Source: DASSQJ01 sp963772645 (GTDB taxonomy: Bacteria > Actinomycetota > Actinomycetes > Actinomycetales > Dermatophilaceae). Taken from it: 64,000 bases of DNA. This document shows, piece by piece, positions 9,101-24,100 of this stretch; the stretch's first letter is position 1; each line of letters opens with the position of its first letter. The notes beneath the pieces were generated by a model. That model was not told where the DNA came from and did no database searches. It was given only the letters and a program-made list of their open reading frames with translations. The translations under genes and the position numbers were made by a program. The stretch is from NCBI GenBank assembly GCA_963772645.1, contig CAVYYD010000007.1, positions 124,001-188,000 on the forward strand. Direction: 5' to 3'.

Positions 9101-12100
9101 CGCAGCCGTCGCCGGGGTGGGCCAGCTCGACCTCACCGGCGAGCTCGGGCTGGAGGCCGCCCAGAGCGCCGCGACCGACACCGTGACGCGCGGGGACATC
9201 GACCCGGAAAGCGCTGGGGTGGGTCTGGCCCTCTCCCTTGCCATCGTCACCGACGGCGTGGTGGCGTCCCTCTCCCGGAACGTCCAGGCTGACGGGGCGG
9301 TGACACTCTCCGCGCGCGGGAGCTCGACGAACGTCCTGGAGAGCGAGGCGGCGGCTCCCGGATCGCCCGCCACGAGCAACACGGTCAACGGCTTCGCAGA
9401 CTCGGTCCTGGGGCACGGCAACTCGACGGCGGCCGCCAACGGCACGAAGGGATCCGGCAAGTCCGCGACGCCGACGGCGGCGACCAGCGACGAGGGTGGC
9501 GCATCCCTGTCCGTCGCCGCGGCCGTCTCGATCGCCATCGTGACGACGACGTCGAAGGCCTCCCTGGCCGATGCCCTGACCCTCGGTGCCGTCGACGGCC
9601 CACTGACGCTGGCCAGCAGTGCCCGTACCCAGGTCGAGTCGGTGGCCAAGGGCGACACGGCGGCCGATGCCTCGACCGGTGTCGGTGCCGGCGTCGTCGT
9701 CAACCTCGTCACGATGCACAACACGGCAACGACCGGGACGTCCCACGTCACCGCGAACGGGCTCGCCGTCACGGCCCTGATGACCGTCGACCCGGCCGCC
9801 GCGCCCGATGAGCTGCCCACACACATCGTCTCCGCCGAGGCGACCGCGGGGGCGAGCAACACCAGCAGCATCGGCGTCGCCGGCGCGCTGGCGATCAACA
9901 TCGTCTCGATGACGACCCAGGCCCTCGTCCCGGCCGGCGCAACGGTCGCGGCCGGGACCGGCGAGGTCACGGTCACCGCCGGTCACCGCGAGGAGGACAC
10001 GGCCGCGGCGACCTCGAAGGCCGGCTTCCCGACGTGCCCGGTCAACAACGAGATCCTCTGCACCATCACGACGTTCCTGCCCGCCAAGGGTACGAACGGG
10101 TCCGGCGACGCCACGACCACCACGAGTGACGGGACGACGACGGGCGACGCCAAGAAGAAGAAGAGCGACAGCATCGGCGTCGGGGCATCCGTCGCCATCC
10201 AGGTCCTCACCCCGACGACCACCGAGGCGATCCTCGACGGCACCCTCACCGGTGGTCACGACGTCTCCGTCACCGCGACCTCGGAGCGAACCGTCTCGAC
10301 GCAGGTCATCGCCGGCTCCAAGGGCGGCAAGGCGATCAGTCCTGCGGTTGCCCTCGTCGTGGACACCGGTGACACCGTGACGGCCCGTATCGGGTCCGAC
10401 ACGACCGGCATCAACGCCACGGGCGCGATCACGGTGTCCGCCATCCACGTGGCCGACCTCAGCGAGACCACAGCCGATGCCAACGCGAAGGCCACCAGCG
10501 TGGCCGTCGGTGCGGCGGTCGCACTGCCGATCCTGATCAACTGGCACACCACTGCGGAACTCGACCGCAACGTGAAGGCCACGTCGGTGAGGGTGTCGGC
10601 CGACTCCACGGTCACAACCGGAGCCTGGGCCCTCGCCAGCGCGATCGGCAGCAGCAGCGAGTCGGGCGACCCGTCGAACAAGTCCGCCGACAGTGTCACC
10701 TCGAGCACGGTGGCCGACAACCCGAACACCGGCGGCAAGGGCGCCAACAGCGTGCCCTCTGCCAGCAACGCCGCCGCGCAGGGAAGCTCGGCCAGCGGAG
10801 GCAAGTCCGGCAGCAGCAGCAGTGGTGTCGGCGTCGGGGCGGCCATCGCGGTCACCTGGACGCAGACCTCCAACTCGGCGGTCATCGCGCCTCGTCTCGT
10901 CATCCTGGCAACGGGTGGAGCCGTGGACATCGAGGCCACCCAGGGCAGCTACGTGATCGCCCAGGGCGTCGGCGCGGCCATCAGCACGTCGTCGTCGGGG
11001 ACGACCGACATCGCGGCCGGCATCGGGTTCAACTACCTCAACGTGAGCAACACCGCTTCGGTCGGTGCCGGCGGCACCGTCACGGGCGACGGGGTCACCG
11101 TGAGCGCGGGAGTCCCGCTGGACGCCAGCAGCGAGCCCATCGGGAACACGGTCGTGGTGTGGGGCCTGGCGGGTGCCGGCGGACGTAGCCAGCCGCAGAT
11201 CGCCGGGTCTGTCGGTCTCAACGTCGTCAGCTACACCACGTCAGCGACCGTCGGTGCCGGGTCGACACTCTCCTCGACCGGCGACCTCACCGTCGCCGCA
11301 GCGAACCCGATGGGTCTGCAGAACCTGGCCGCCGCCATCGCCGTCTCGGTCGGTGGCGTGGGTGTCGGCGCGGCCATCGCGGTGAACGTGCTCCCGTCGG
11401 TCACCACGACCGCCCTGGTGAACTCCAGCACCACCAGTCGCACGAAGCTCGACGCCGTAGGAGCCACCTCGGTCACCGCGACCGCATCGCTCGACCCGCT
11501 CAACCTGGCCGAGAACCTCGGCCCGGTGCTGCAGGACAAGGTCGACGGACTGCTCACCAAGCTCGGCTGGAGCACACCACAGATCGTGTTCTCCAACATC
11601 GCGGTCTCGGGAGCCGCGTCGTCGGGTGACGCAGCCGTGGCCGGATCGTTCATCGTCAACGTCTGGAACCGCACCACGAGCGCGACCGTCGGCGACGGCG
11701 CCCTGGTCAACCAGACCGCCGCCTCGTCCATGGCCCAGAGCCTCACACTGCACGCCGAGGACGTCGTCAGCGAGCTCAACGTCACCGGCGCACTCGGCGC
11801 GTCCACCGGTGACGCCGGTGTCGGCGTGGCCGTGATCGTCGAGGTCGTCAACCGTGACGTGCGGGCCACGATCGGCAAGGGCGTCCACGCCAAGGCGGGC
11901 GGCGACATCACTGTCAACGCGATGTCCCGTGAGCCGCTGCTCAACGTGGCCGCATCCCTGGGCGCGAGCGGCGACGCGGGCGTGGCGGGGTCGATCATCG
12001 TCGTCGTCGTCAACCAGGGCTCCGGCTCGCCCGGCACCTACGCCATCATCGACAGTGCCAGCGCCGAGAAGACCACCGTGCTCGCAGGCGGCGACCTCAC

Positions 12101-15100
12101 GGTGAGTGCGAGCGACAACATTGCCTCCGACGGCAGCACGATCAAGACCGGGCTGTACGCCGGCGGTGTCGCCTTCGGCAGCTCTGCTGGGGCCGGCATC
12201 GCGGCCGTCGTGCTGGTGCGCACGAGCCCGGTCGAGGCGGCCGTTGGCTCCTACGCGACCATCGGCGGCTGGGCGACGACCGGCAGTGCGACCCCCGGCG
12301 TGACGGTGTCCGCGGCCCAGGCGGCGAACCTGCAGCTGGTCGCGGTGAGCGGCGCGGGCGGTGGCGATGCCGGGGTGGCCGGTTCCGCGGTCGTCGACGT
12401 CTACAACGACACCACCACGGCGACGATCGGCGACCACTCCACGGTCAATGCCGACAACTCGGGCGCGGCCGACAGCCAGGACGTCGTGATCAGCGCGACC
12501 GACCACACGAACCTGCTCGCCATCGCCGGGGCCCTCGCGGCCGGCGGCGACGCGGGTATCGGCGCTGGCGTCGACGTCGAGGTGCTCACCAAGCACACCG
12601 AGGCCACCACCGACAGCAACGTGACCGTCACCGCCGCCCGCAACGTGATGCTCACGGCGGACAACACCGAGGACGTCATCTCGATCTCGGCCGGAGGGTC
12701 GTTCTCAGGCGAGGTTGCGATCAGCGTGAACGCGGCGGTGTCGGTCTTCAACTTCACCGCCCGAGCCGAGATCGGGGCGTCGAACATGGTGACAGCGGGC
12801 GGCAATGTGGTCGTCAGCGCCAACGACGACCTCAACCTCGATGTGGTCGCGGGCAACATCTCCGTCTCCGGCAGTGTCGCCGCGGGCGCGGCGGTCGCCG
12901 TCCCGGTCGTCACCAAGACCGTGAGCGCGCTCATCGGTACCGGTTCCACCGTGATCGGGTACTGCTCGCCCCTCTCGGCCACCGACGTCAACTCCGGCGG
13001 CCACACGACCACCACGCCCGATCTGCGGTTCGCCCCGCGAGTCAGCGGGGTGCTGTCGAACGACACCCTGCACATTCCCGGTGCGGACTACTTCTACACC
13101 GAGGGGCAGCGGGTCATCTACGACAACGGTGGCGGAGCCGACATCACTGGCCTCTACGGAGGTGACGCCGACAACCAGGGCCACGTGTACTACATCCACT
13201 TCGCTGTCGGCGCGGACAACATCCAGCTGCTCCAGAACCGCGGGCCTCCTGACCAGAACACGAACCCCGTGATTCACTTGACGTTGCCCAGCACGGGCCT
13301 CATGGGTGAGAACCAGCGCCTGGTGCCGGCCGACCAGGCCAGCGTCGCGCAGGATCGCAGCCCTCGCTTCACCCCCTACGATCCCCAGTCCGGCATCTAC
13401 GACGTCTCCGGCAACACGATCACGTTGCCCTACGACATCTCCGGCCTGAAGCCAGGCGACCCCGTCGTGTACAGCTCCGGCGGCGGCAAGCCCATCGGCG
13501 GGCTCATCGACGGTCACGTCTACTACGTCATCGTCGTCAATCCGCACGTGGCCGGTGCCACGACCGGTCCCCAGATCCGGCTCGCCGCCACCAAGTGCGA
13601 AGCCACCGGCTCCACCGACGACTGCGACGGCAGCGCAGGCACGGTCACCCCGATCACCCTCGACGCATCCCAGGCGACGGGTCGATCGCACAGCATCGTC
13701 AAGCAGGGTGAGCACCCGTCCGCCGACGGGTCGTCGCTGAACCCGGCCACCACCTCGGCCGACACCATCAGCTTCCACGGCATCGCGGTCACCGCGACCA
13801 GCTCCGACCAGTTCGCGACCGTGGGGGTGAGCGCGGGAGTCAGCGGGAGTGCCGCGGTCAACCTCTCCGGCTCGATCGCGGTGCTCAACACCACGACGAC
13901 AGCCCACATCGGCGACTCCGCGACCGTCCACTCCTACGGTGACCTGCGCCTGACCGCCGGCGAGGACTTCCACCAGCTCGGGATCGCCGCGACCCTCGCC
14001 ATCGGTGGATCAGCCGGAGTGGGCGCCGGTGCCGCCGTCCGGGTCGTCAACCTGGACACGGAGGCGACGGTCGGCAACCACGCCACCCTCACCTCCACCG
14101 GCGACACCATCATCAAGGCCTCCACCGACGACAGCGTGGTCAGCGTCGCGGCGAGCGTGGGCGGCGGCGGGGACGCCGGCATCTCCGGCGTCGCCAACGT
14201 CACCCTGCTCACCGTCACGACCCGGGCCGGCACTCGGTCCGACGCCGACATCGCTGCCGGCACCGACACGACACCGGGCACCGGCGTGAGCATCGCCGCG
14301 GGCAACAACGTCCTGGTCAGCGCTGCCGACAACACCGACCTCATCGGCGTCACGGCGGCGCTGGGCGGCGGCTTCTACGCCGGTATCGGCGTCGGGGTCG
14401 ACGTGACCATCGTCCACAAGGACACCGAGGCGCGGGTCGGCACGGTGAGCAGCCTCACCGGGAGCGCCGGCGGCTCGGCCCTGAGCGACGGCGTGTACAA
14501 CGGCGCCGAGAGTGGCGACGGCTTCACCCGGGCCGCCGGGTTCCACGGTGTCGCGGTGCAGTCGACCTCGAGCGAGCACCTGTTCGGCCTCACGGCGAGC
14601 ATCGGCGGCGGCATTGCGGGCATCTCCGGCTCGGTCGCGGTGCACCTCATCACGTCGGTGACCAAGGCGTTCGTCGACACCTCCAGCACGGTGTCGAGCG
14701 GCGGCGACGTTACGGTGGCCGCTGCCGACGACCTGCGCGCCCTGACCATTGCCGCAGGGCTCGCCGGCGGCGTCGTGGGTGCGACCGGCGCGGTCGACAT
14801 CGGGGTCGCGGACACCACCGTGCAGGCCTACCTGGGCGACGCGTCGACGGTGACCGCCTCCGGAGCGGTCGACGTGCTCGCCATGGGTCGCCACCACCTC
14901 GTCACGGTCGCCGCGACGGTCGGTGGTGGGGTGGTCGGGATCGCGGCCTCGGTGTCGGTCTGGTCGATCGGTACTGCGCCGACCGCGACGTACTCGGACA
15001 CGGGTGCGGACGCCCCGCAGTGGGCGTCCGGGCGCAAGTACGGCAAGGGCGATGTCGTCACCTATGGCGGCAGGACCTACGCGGCCCTGAACGATCTCGC

Positions 15101-18100
15101 GAGCTCCACCGTGGCGCCTGACAGCGACCCGACGAACTGGAGCCTGCGCACGACAGACGCCCTGCAGACGGGCGGCGCCGACAACGCGGGACACGCCGAT
15201 AACACCACCTCCGGCGTGAACTCGGGAGTCACCAACTCGCTCAGCTCGACCCAGATGACCGACCGGGGCACGTGGGTCGGCGGCACCGCCTACAGCAAGA
15301 ACGACCAGGTCAGCTACACGCTGATGGCGACCGGGTCGGCGTCCCTGTCGACCGACGGCCTCACCCTCACCTGCTCGGCCTGCACCTTCGTCGGTGACGG
15401 GTTCGCGACAGACGACACCGTCACCGTCGCCGGCGTGGCGGGCGGTCCCGTCCAGGCGCAGATCGTGGCGCTCACGGAGACGACGATCACCTTCGGAGCT
15501 GCCCTGCCGGCTACGACCGGTTCGTTCACCGTCACGGTGTCCCGGACCGACCACTACGTGGCCAAGCAGGACAACACCTCGACCGCCGACCCCGCGTCCG
15601 ACACGACCAACTGGCGACGTGTCTCGCAGAGCTCGGTCGTCCTCAACGGCTACCTCGACTCGGGCAAGGACTCCGCGAAGACAAGCGTCGCCTCGGGCAC
15701 GTCGAGCAACGTCGCCGGCACGCTCGCCTCGACCACGGTGCCGGACGGCATCTCCGCCTACATCGGCGGCACCGTCAACGCCGGTGGACACGTGCACGTG
15801 AACGCCTGGGACGACCTGCAGGTCACCGGAGTCACCGGCACCGTCGCGGGCGGACTGGGAGCGTTCGGCGCCTCGGTGCTGGTGCTCAACGTCGGCGTGC
15901 CGGTCAGCGCCGGCATCGGGCCCGCCGGCTCGATCACCGCGGGCTCCGGCAGCGGCTCCGACGTCGCGGTGAGCGCCAGGACGACCGAGACCGTCGACGG
16001 CATTTCGTTCGGCGGCGGGATCGGGGCCGTGTCGATCGGCGCCCAGGTCGTCGTCATCAACGACTCCAGCAACCAGAAGGCGCACATCGACGGCGGGGCG
16101 TCCGTGCTGGGCGCTGGCGGAGGCGTCTCGGTCGACGCCACCTCGACCCGTACCGTGACGGCGCTGGCCATTGGTGCCGGCGTCGGCGGGGCCGCGGCGG
16201 GCGCTGCCGTGGCCGTCGCCATCGTCTCCGGCGACACCACGGCCACCGTCGGTTCGGCGCCGACCAGCACGCCGAACACGACCTGCGGCAGCACCACGGG
16301 ACCCACGTGCGTCACCCTCGGAAGCGACACGACGACCGTCTCCGGGCTCAGCGTGACCGCCACCGACGCCACTCCGGTCGAGGCGAACTCGTACGCCGTG
16401 CAGGCGGGCCTGGCCGCCGGCATCGCCGGTTCGGTCGCCGTGGCCAAGTTCACCGGTGTCACCCGTGCCTCGTCGGCGGCTTCGGGCAGCGTCGGGAACG
16501 GTGGGGTCACCGTCAAGGCCACCGGCCATCACGACGACGTGACGGCCAACACCCTCGGCGTCGGGGTCGGTGGCTTTGCCGGGGTGGTGTTCAGCATGGC
16601 TCAGGCCAGGAACGGGCGCGACACCGTCGCGCTGGTGCGGGCCGGCACCCTGGCCACCTCCGGGGCTGCTGCGGTGACCGCGTCCGCGACCAACAAGGCC
16701 ACGGCATCGGCGCCCGGCGGGGCCGGGGGCCTCGGGGCACTCGCGGTCATGTTGCCGTCGGCCTACATCTCCGGTGCCACGTCGGCCACCGTCGACGGCG
16801 GCATCACCGGGACCAGTTCGGCCACCATCTCCGCGGACGCCGAGAACAGCGCCTACGCGTGGGTGATCGTCGCCTCCGTGAGCGTCGGCGGCGGGCAGGG
16901 CGCATACGCGGATGCCCAGGTGCAGGGCACGGCCGACATCATCGCCGGCGTCGGGTCAACCGGTACGGTCACGACGACCGGGGCGCTCGTCGTCCACGCC
17001 ACCACGGACGGGCCGGACAACAACAAGGCCTACGCCACCGCCACCGCGGTCGGGGCGGCGGTGTACGGGAACGTGTCGGTGATGGTCGCCAACGCCGACG
17101 TGTCGGGAGCGGTGCACGCCTTCCTCGACGGCACCGGCTCGGCAGGAACCTCGGCTTGCACCACCAACGGGGTCTCCCACACCGGCATCTGCGTGTCGGC
17201 GACGAGCACCGACTTCGCCAAGGCAGAAAGCATCGTGGTGAGCGCCTCGCTCGGGCTCGGGCTCGGTGTCGTCGACGAGACCAGCTCGATCGGCTCCGGC
17301 GCCACCACCGAGGCGACCGGCGCCTCCACCGCGTCGCTGAGCTCGGACGGCGAGGTCACCTTCGATGCCAACTCGTCGAACACGGCGACCACGTCGGCCG
17401 TCGTGGTCACCGTAGGCACCGTCGGTGTCGCGGCCGCGGTCCCGACGGCGACCGTCGCCGGCGGAACTCGCGCGGAGTTCGACGGCACCGTGACGTCGGC
17501 GGCCGGGCTGACCGTCACGGCCAACGGCAGCAACAGCGCCACCTCCACCACGACTCCGGTCGCGGTCGGCCTCGTGGCGGGAGCGGGAGCATCCTCCGTC
17601 GCCCTGATCACCACCGACGCGGATGTGAAGGCGATCGTCGGCTCGGGGAACGTCACGGTCGGGTCGATCGGGGTCAGCGTCAGCGCCACCGGCACCAACA
17701 CCGCGAACGCCTCGGCCAACGGCGGTGGTGGCGGCGCGGTCGCCATCACCGCGATGCTCCCCGACGCCCAGATCGAGGCGTCCGTCATCGCGAGCTTCGA
17801 CGCGGTCATGCCGGTCACCGGGGCATCGGGCTTGACCGTTCAGGCCACCGGCACCAACACCGCGACGGCGACCTCGCTGGCGGTCTCGATCGGCCTGGGG
17901 GCCGGCACCGGGGTGCGGTCGCAGGCGCTTATCGGCAGCAGCGCGACGGTGTCGGCGAGCGTCGGCTCCGACGCTGTCGTTCGGGTCGGCTCCGGCGGTG
18001 CATCCGTGTCCGCGACCATGACCGATTCCGCGACGGCGGATGCGCATGGCGGCGCCGGCGGCGGCATCGCGATCGGCGCCATGCTCGCCCGGGCGGAGGA

Positions 18101-21100
18101 CCGCGGCGGCGCCAGCGCATCCTTCTCGGGTTCCTTCCTGGCCGGGGACAGTCTCGACGTCAGGGCCAACGGCACCAACGCGGCCGTCAGCACGGTGCTG
18201 ATCGTCGCGGTCGGCCTGGGCGCGGGTGCCGGCGCCAGTGCCTGCGCGACCGTCGGCGGTCCCAACTCCCAGTCGAGCGCGAACTGCGGACTCACCTCGC
18301 CGCCCGTGAGCGACAGCGGCCAGGGCGGGGCGGTCACGGCGTTCATCGGCTCCGATGCCAAGGTCACCGCACCCGGTGCCGCGGTCACGGTCCACGCGAC
18401 CCACCACGAGACCGCCGACGTGAGCAACAAGGGTGGGGCCGGTGGCGTCATCGGCATCGCCATCCTCAACGCCTACTCGCAGATCCGCGGTTCCACCAGC
18501 GCCTACGTCGGATCAGGGGCCACGGTCGGCAGTGACACGTCCCGAGCGAAGTACCTCACGGTGACGGCGGAGGACACAGCCGTCGCGTCCTCGGAGTCGA
18601 TCGTCGGTGCCGGCGGGGCGATCGCCGGTGGTGGCAGCAACGCCGAGTCGTCGGTCACCCCGAGCATCACGGCCTTCGTGGGCGCCTCCGGCACGGCCCA
18701 GACGATCCGGCTCACCGGCGACCTCGTCATCGACGCCACGTCGCACCTTGCCGAGAGCAACGCCACGGCCAAGAGCTACGGCGGCGGTGGCGTGCAGGTC
18801 GGAGCGGCTACAGCGACGGTGACCACCGCGCCGGTGGTCACGGCCTACCTCGCCAAGGACGTTGATGCGGTCACCGACGGCACCGTGAGCGTCACCGCCA
18901 ACGCCTTGAGCGATGCCAACAAGACTCCGCTCGACACGTACTCGTCGACCGGGGACCACTGCGTCAGTGGCTGTGAGCAGGGCGGCACCCCGGTCAATGC
19001 CGCGAACGTCACCTACAGCAACAGCGGCACCGACGCCAACAGCGTGTACTTCCAGTCCCACGGGCTGCAGACCGGCGACACGGTCCTGTACACCGGCACA
19101 GGCGTCACCGGACTCACGAACCTGCGTGTCTACACCGTCATCGCCGCGGACGCCGATCACCTGGCCTTCGGCGACACCTTCGCCCTCGGCACGATCGACT
19201 CCACCGACCTGACGGGCACCGCCGGCATCGACCCGCTGCGCGACATGATCCGGTTCGCCCAGCCGCACAACTTCCTCAGCGGTGACAAGGTCATCATCTC
19301 CGGCAACGTGGGCATCGGCGGGTTCGCTCCCGGTGACACCGGGTACGTGCGGGTGATCGACGCCTACCGGATCCAGCTGTACTCGTCCTACGCCGCGTCG
19401 AGGGTGGGGCCGAGCACCTTCGACCCGACGGCGGCCTCCGGGACGACGATCAGCGTCGACAACAGCTCGACCACCTTCCACACCGGCGACCGGGTCACCT
19501 ACCAGGCGGCGCCCCCGGGGTCCTTCGACCCGGGATCGGTCGACGTCGGCGCCTACGACTCGGGCAACCACACCTTCCCGACCGACACCAGCGCGAACAC
19601 CATCATGGTGGTCTCGGCCACCCCGCACTTCGACAGCGACGGCAACATCACCAGCGTGAGCTTCGGCTCGATGCCGTTCACGACGGGCCAGAAGGTGCAG
19701 TACCTGAGCACCGGGCCGACCGTGGGCGGGCTCACCAGCGGCACGTACTACTACGTGATCGTGATGTCGGACAACCGGCGGATCCAACTGGCTTCCAGCC
19801 GATACAACACCACGTCGCACGACTACACGTACACGTATGCCTGCCCGACCCAGCAGGACCCCAACAAGACCTGCACCGGCCAGGCGACCGATCAGCCGCA
19901 GCCGCTCCCGATCTCGGCCCCCGCCACCTCTCAGGGGTCGGGCACCTATGAGCTCGTCCCCGCCCCACTGACCGGACTCGTCAGCGGCGAGACCTACGTG
20001 GCGACCAGCGTCACCACGAGCGGCGTGAGCCTGCTGCCGATCCAGTCCTACAACGCCTCTGGGAACCCGGTGACCGGCGCGACCCCGATCTCCGTGTCGC
20101 CTCACCAGACCTACACGACTCCCCACGGCGACAACGTCACCGAGCAGGTCATCTTCGGCAGGCAGAGCCTGTGGGTGAGCGGTGCGCATCTGAGCACTCC
20201 GTCCCCGACCGCGTCCGCGTGGAGTGCCACCGCGAGCTACCAGCATGGCGACCTGGTCACCTACCTGGGGTCCACGTATGTGACCACGGGGAAGGTCGGT
20301 CCCTCGTCGACGACGCCCGACAGCGACACCGCCCACTGGGCCCCGGCGTCGACCTGGAGCTCGTCGTCCTCCTACGCCACTGGCGACGCGGTGACCTACG
20401 ACGGCTACACCTACATCGCCACGGGTCCCGTCGGCCCGTCGTCCACCACGCCCAACATCGACACCGCCCACTGGCGCCTGGCCACGACCTGGAGCGCAAC
20501 TGCGTCCTACAGCCAGGGTGCCGTCGTCACCTACGCCGGGGTCGCCTTCGTCGCGACCACTTCGGTCGGGCCCTCGAGCACGTCCCCCGACCTCGACAGT
20601 GCGCACTGGGCCCGGGCCACGACCGACGACCTGCGCATCGACATCAGCCGGCCCACCACCGGCAGCTACACGCTCCTGGCGCCGGCCGACCCGAACGACC
20701 CCAACTCCTCGGCGACGTCGCTGCGCTCGGTGAACCCCCCATCGGGTGACGGCAACTCGGCCGCGACCGCGGCGGGCGGCGGCGGCGGCGGGTTCTCGCT
20801 CAACCTGCCGAAGGCCCACGCCAACGCCACTCCGGTGGCTCTCGCCTACCTCGCCGGTTCGGTGACGGCGGGCAGTGACGTGACCGTGTCGTCGGCCATC
20901 GTGACGAACACGACCGCGTGGGCCACCAACGGGTCCGGCGGCGTCATCGCGGTCGGTGAGACCGATGCGGACGTCACGGTCACCGCGACGAGCACGGCCC
21001 TGGTCGGCAGCCTCACCGGATCGGCGACGCCGAGCTCGGGCATCTCCGGCACCAGCTCGTCGACGCAGGTCGATGGCAGCGGGGCAAACGTCGCATCCGG

Positions 21101-24100
21101 TGGCAACGTGGCCGTGCTCGCCAGCAGCCGCCACACGTCGACCGACCACTCGAGCTCGTCCGGAGGTGGGCTCGTGGGGGGCTACGCCGCCTACGCGACG
21201 ACAACAGTGTCCGATACCACTGCGTCTGCCTTCGGCGCCGGAGCCACGGTGTCCGGCGACACGGTGCGGTTCGACGCCACCTCCAGCGGAACGAACAACC
21301 TCTACACCCACGCAGTCATGGGCGCGCTCTTCGGGTCGACCAACACCGGACCCGTCCGAAGCGTCACTTCCACCGACACGGTGCTCCTCGACGGCCTCGA
21401 GAACAGCGACGGGTCGATCTCCGGCCGCTACGGAATCGACGTGCGAGCGCACCAGGGTGACTGGGTCACGAACGTCGACGAGCACTCGGCGTGCTACTGC
21501 ATCGGCCCGTCGAACCACAGCGGGTACTCGGCATACGGGTTCAGCTCCCGAGTGTTCGGCCACCACGGGGTCGTCCTTCACGCGGGGCCGCGGGTCATCA
21601 CCGACGCCTCCGGCCTCAGGTACCTGACCCGCAACGCTTCGGGACCGGCCTCGCCGCTCGTCATCATCGACAACCCGGATGCCGCGAACCTGGCGGTGTA
21701 CGTGCAGGGAGAGAACGCCGGCTCCCTCACGGACAAGGGCGACGCCATCGCGTCCAGCCTGAGCCGGTCGATCGTGTGGAACTCGGACGTGGTCGTCAAC
21801 TCCGGTCCCGACCCGTACCTGCTCGTCGACACCAACGGTGACGTGGTCGAGGCCATCAACGTGAAGGTCGGCGGAGTGATCCCCTACGTCGGGCAGCACT
21901 TCGGCTCCACCATCACCGTGGACGACATCGCCAACACCGGTTCCGGTGACATCTGGATGACGTCGTCCAGCGGCTCGATCAGCGGGGGCGCCTGGGGGAC
22001 CGACGCATCCGGGCAGACCCACTTCTGGGGCGCGTTCACGTTCCACCAGAACTTCCGCACGGTCGCGATCCTCAACAACTCGAACCTCGACATCGTCGTG
22101 CAGAACATCGATGTGATCACCCAGACCGGAAAGCCGCACGTCACGCTGACCACCGGCGGAGACAACGTCACCGTCAAGTTCGACCTGCTACAGGACGTCG
22201 ACCCGAGCCTGGTCGTGCTCGACAACACCGGTGACTCGACTCTTCACCTCAACGGCACGATCACCAACCCGCTCGGCGAGACCGACGTGCACGCGACCCT
22301 CGGGGACGTGGTCTCCGCCACGTCGCGGGGCGTCACCTCGGGCGGGCGTACGCAGCTGATCATCTCGAACGTGCTGCACCTGGACGCGCAGGCCGGTTCC
22401 CTCGGCACACCGGCCGACAGGGTCAACGTCGACCTCATCGCCTTCGGCGGCAAGACCGTGACCTTCACCGCGACCGCGGGCGTCAACGCCTACCTCGACC
22501 TGCTCACCTGGGTGCGCGACCCGTCGGTGACCGATCCCGCGACGACCGGCACCCCGCAGACGCCGTACGTGGTCGACATCGGCAGCATCGTCGCGGGCAA
22601 TGACGTCGACATCGTGCTCCAGGCGAGCCGCTACGGCATCGGGCGGGCCTCCCTGCCCGGGGTGTACGTCCACGCGATCAGCTCCAGCGATCCCACCGGT
22701 ACGTACTTCACGTTCTACTTCCCGGACAACCCCAGCTGCGCGACGTCCCCGGCCGCGTGCCTGTTCGACGCCGGCGTGACCGGGACCAGTGACCACCCCG
22801 TCGCCAGCACGTACCACTTCACGACGTTGGACTCCGGATCCGGCACCGCGAACGGGTCGGTCACCGTCGCCGCCGCGGACACCACGCCCACGGCCACCCG
22901 GATCAACGTCGTCGGGCTGGTCTCGGTGCACCAGAACGGCAACACCAACGTCGACACCAACGGGTTCGTCACCCTCACCGAGACGGCCGCCGACAGCACC
23001 GCGCAACGGGTCGTCGTGGACCAGGCGCTGTCGCCGGTCACCCCCGACTTCGTCAGCACCGTCGGAGTCACCGTCCTCCTGGGCCAGCTCGACCTGCGCG
23101 CCGGGCTGATCCGCTCGACCGACGACGACGTCACGTTGCACGCGCCGTACTCGATCGTCGACGCCCCCCGCGGCGCCACCATCCCGCCGTTCCCCGGCCA
23201 CGACCAGTCCACCCCCACGCCCGAGGTCGTCGGCGTCAACATCACGATGTTCGCGGGGGAGAGCGGTAACCCGGGCACCATCGGGGCCAACGACAACTTC
23301 CTCGAGGTCGACTCCTCGATCGACCGGTTCGGCGTCCTCACCGCGAGCGCCGCCGGGGCCATCCGGGTCACCGAGACGAGCGGCACCCTCAACGTCAACC
23401 ACGTGACGACGTGCTACCGGGCGACCGACACCACCTGCGCCGACGTCAGCCTGGTCACCGACGCCGGGTCCATCCTCGACGGGCACGGGGTCGTCACGGG
23501 CGGCGTCCCCGCCGGCGGCACCACCGTCAACGTCGACGGCAACACCATCGACCTGTGGGCCAGCGGCGGCAGCATCGGGCTCGCCGACGGCAGCAGCGAC
23601 CTGAAGATCGACTCCTCGCGGGGCTCGGCCTGCGCCGTCGACCTCTGCAACGCGTTCACGCTGCTCTACATGCACTTCGCGATCGTGAACGGTCTCGAGC
23701 AGTTCACCGACGCGACCGCCGCCGAGCGCGCCGTCACCGCGACCCACGACATCGCCGCCCAGGCATCGGACAGCATCTACCTCACCGAGACCGACGGGCC
23801 CGCCAACGTGCTCCTCGCCCACGCCGAGAACGGCAACGTGCGGATCACGACGACCGAGACCGGCGTCCAGGGCAACGACATCCTGCTCATCCACGACGGG
23901 AGCACCCTCGTCGTCGAGAACGCGCCGCAGACCGTGCCCCACGGGCTCATCGAGGCCGGCAGCGGCAACGTCCTGCTCCTCTCCGCCGACGACGTCGTCA
24001 CCGACCCGAGCAGCCAGATCCTGGCGACCACCGCCGTCGGCGACGCTGCCACCGGCCAGAGCGACCCCAACCAGCCGCGGACCGCCACCGGCAACATCGA

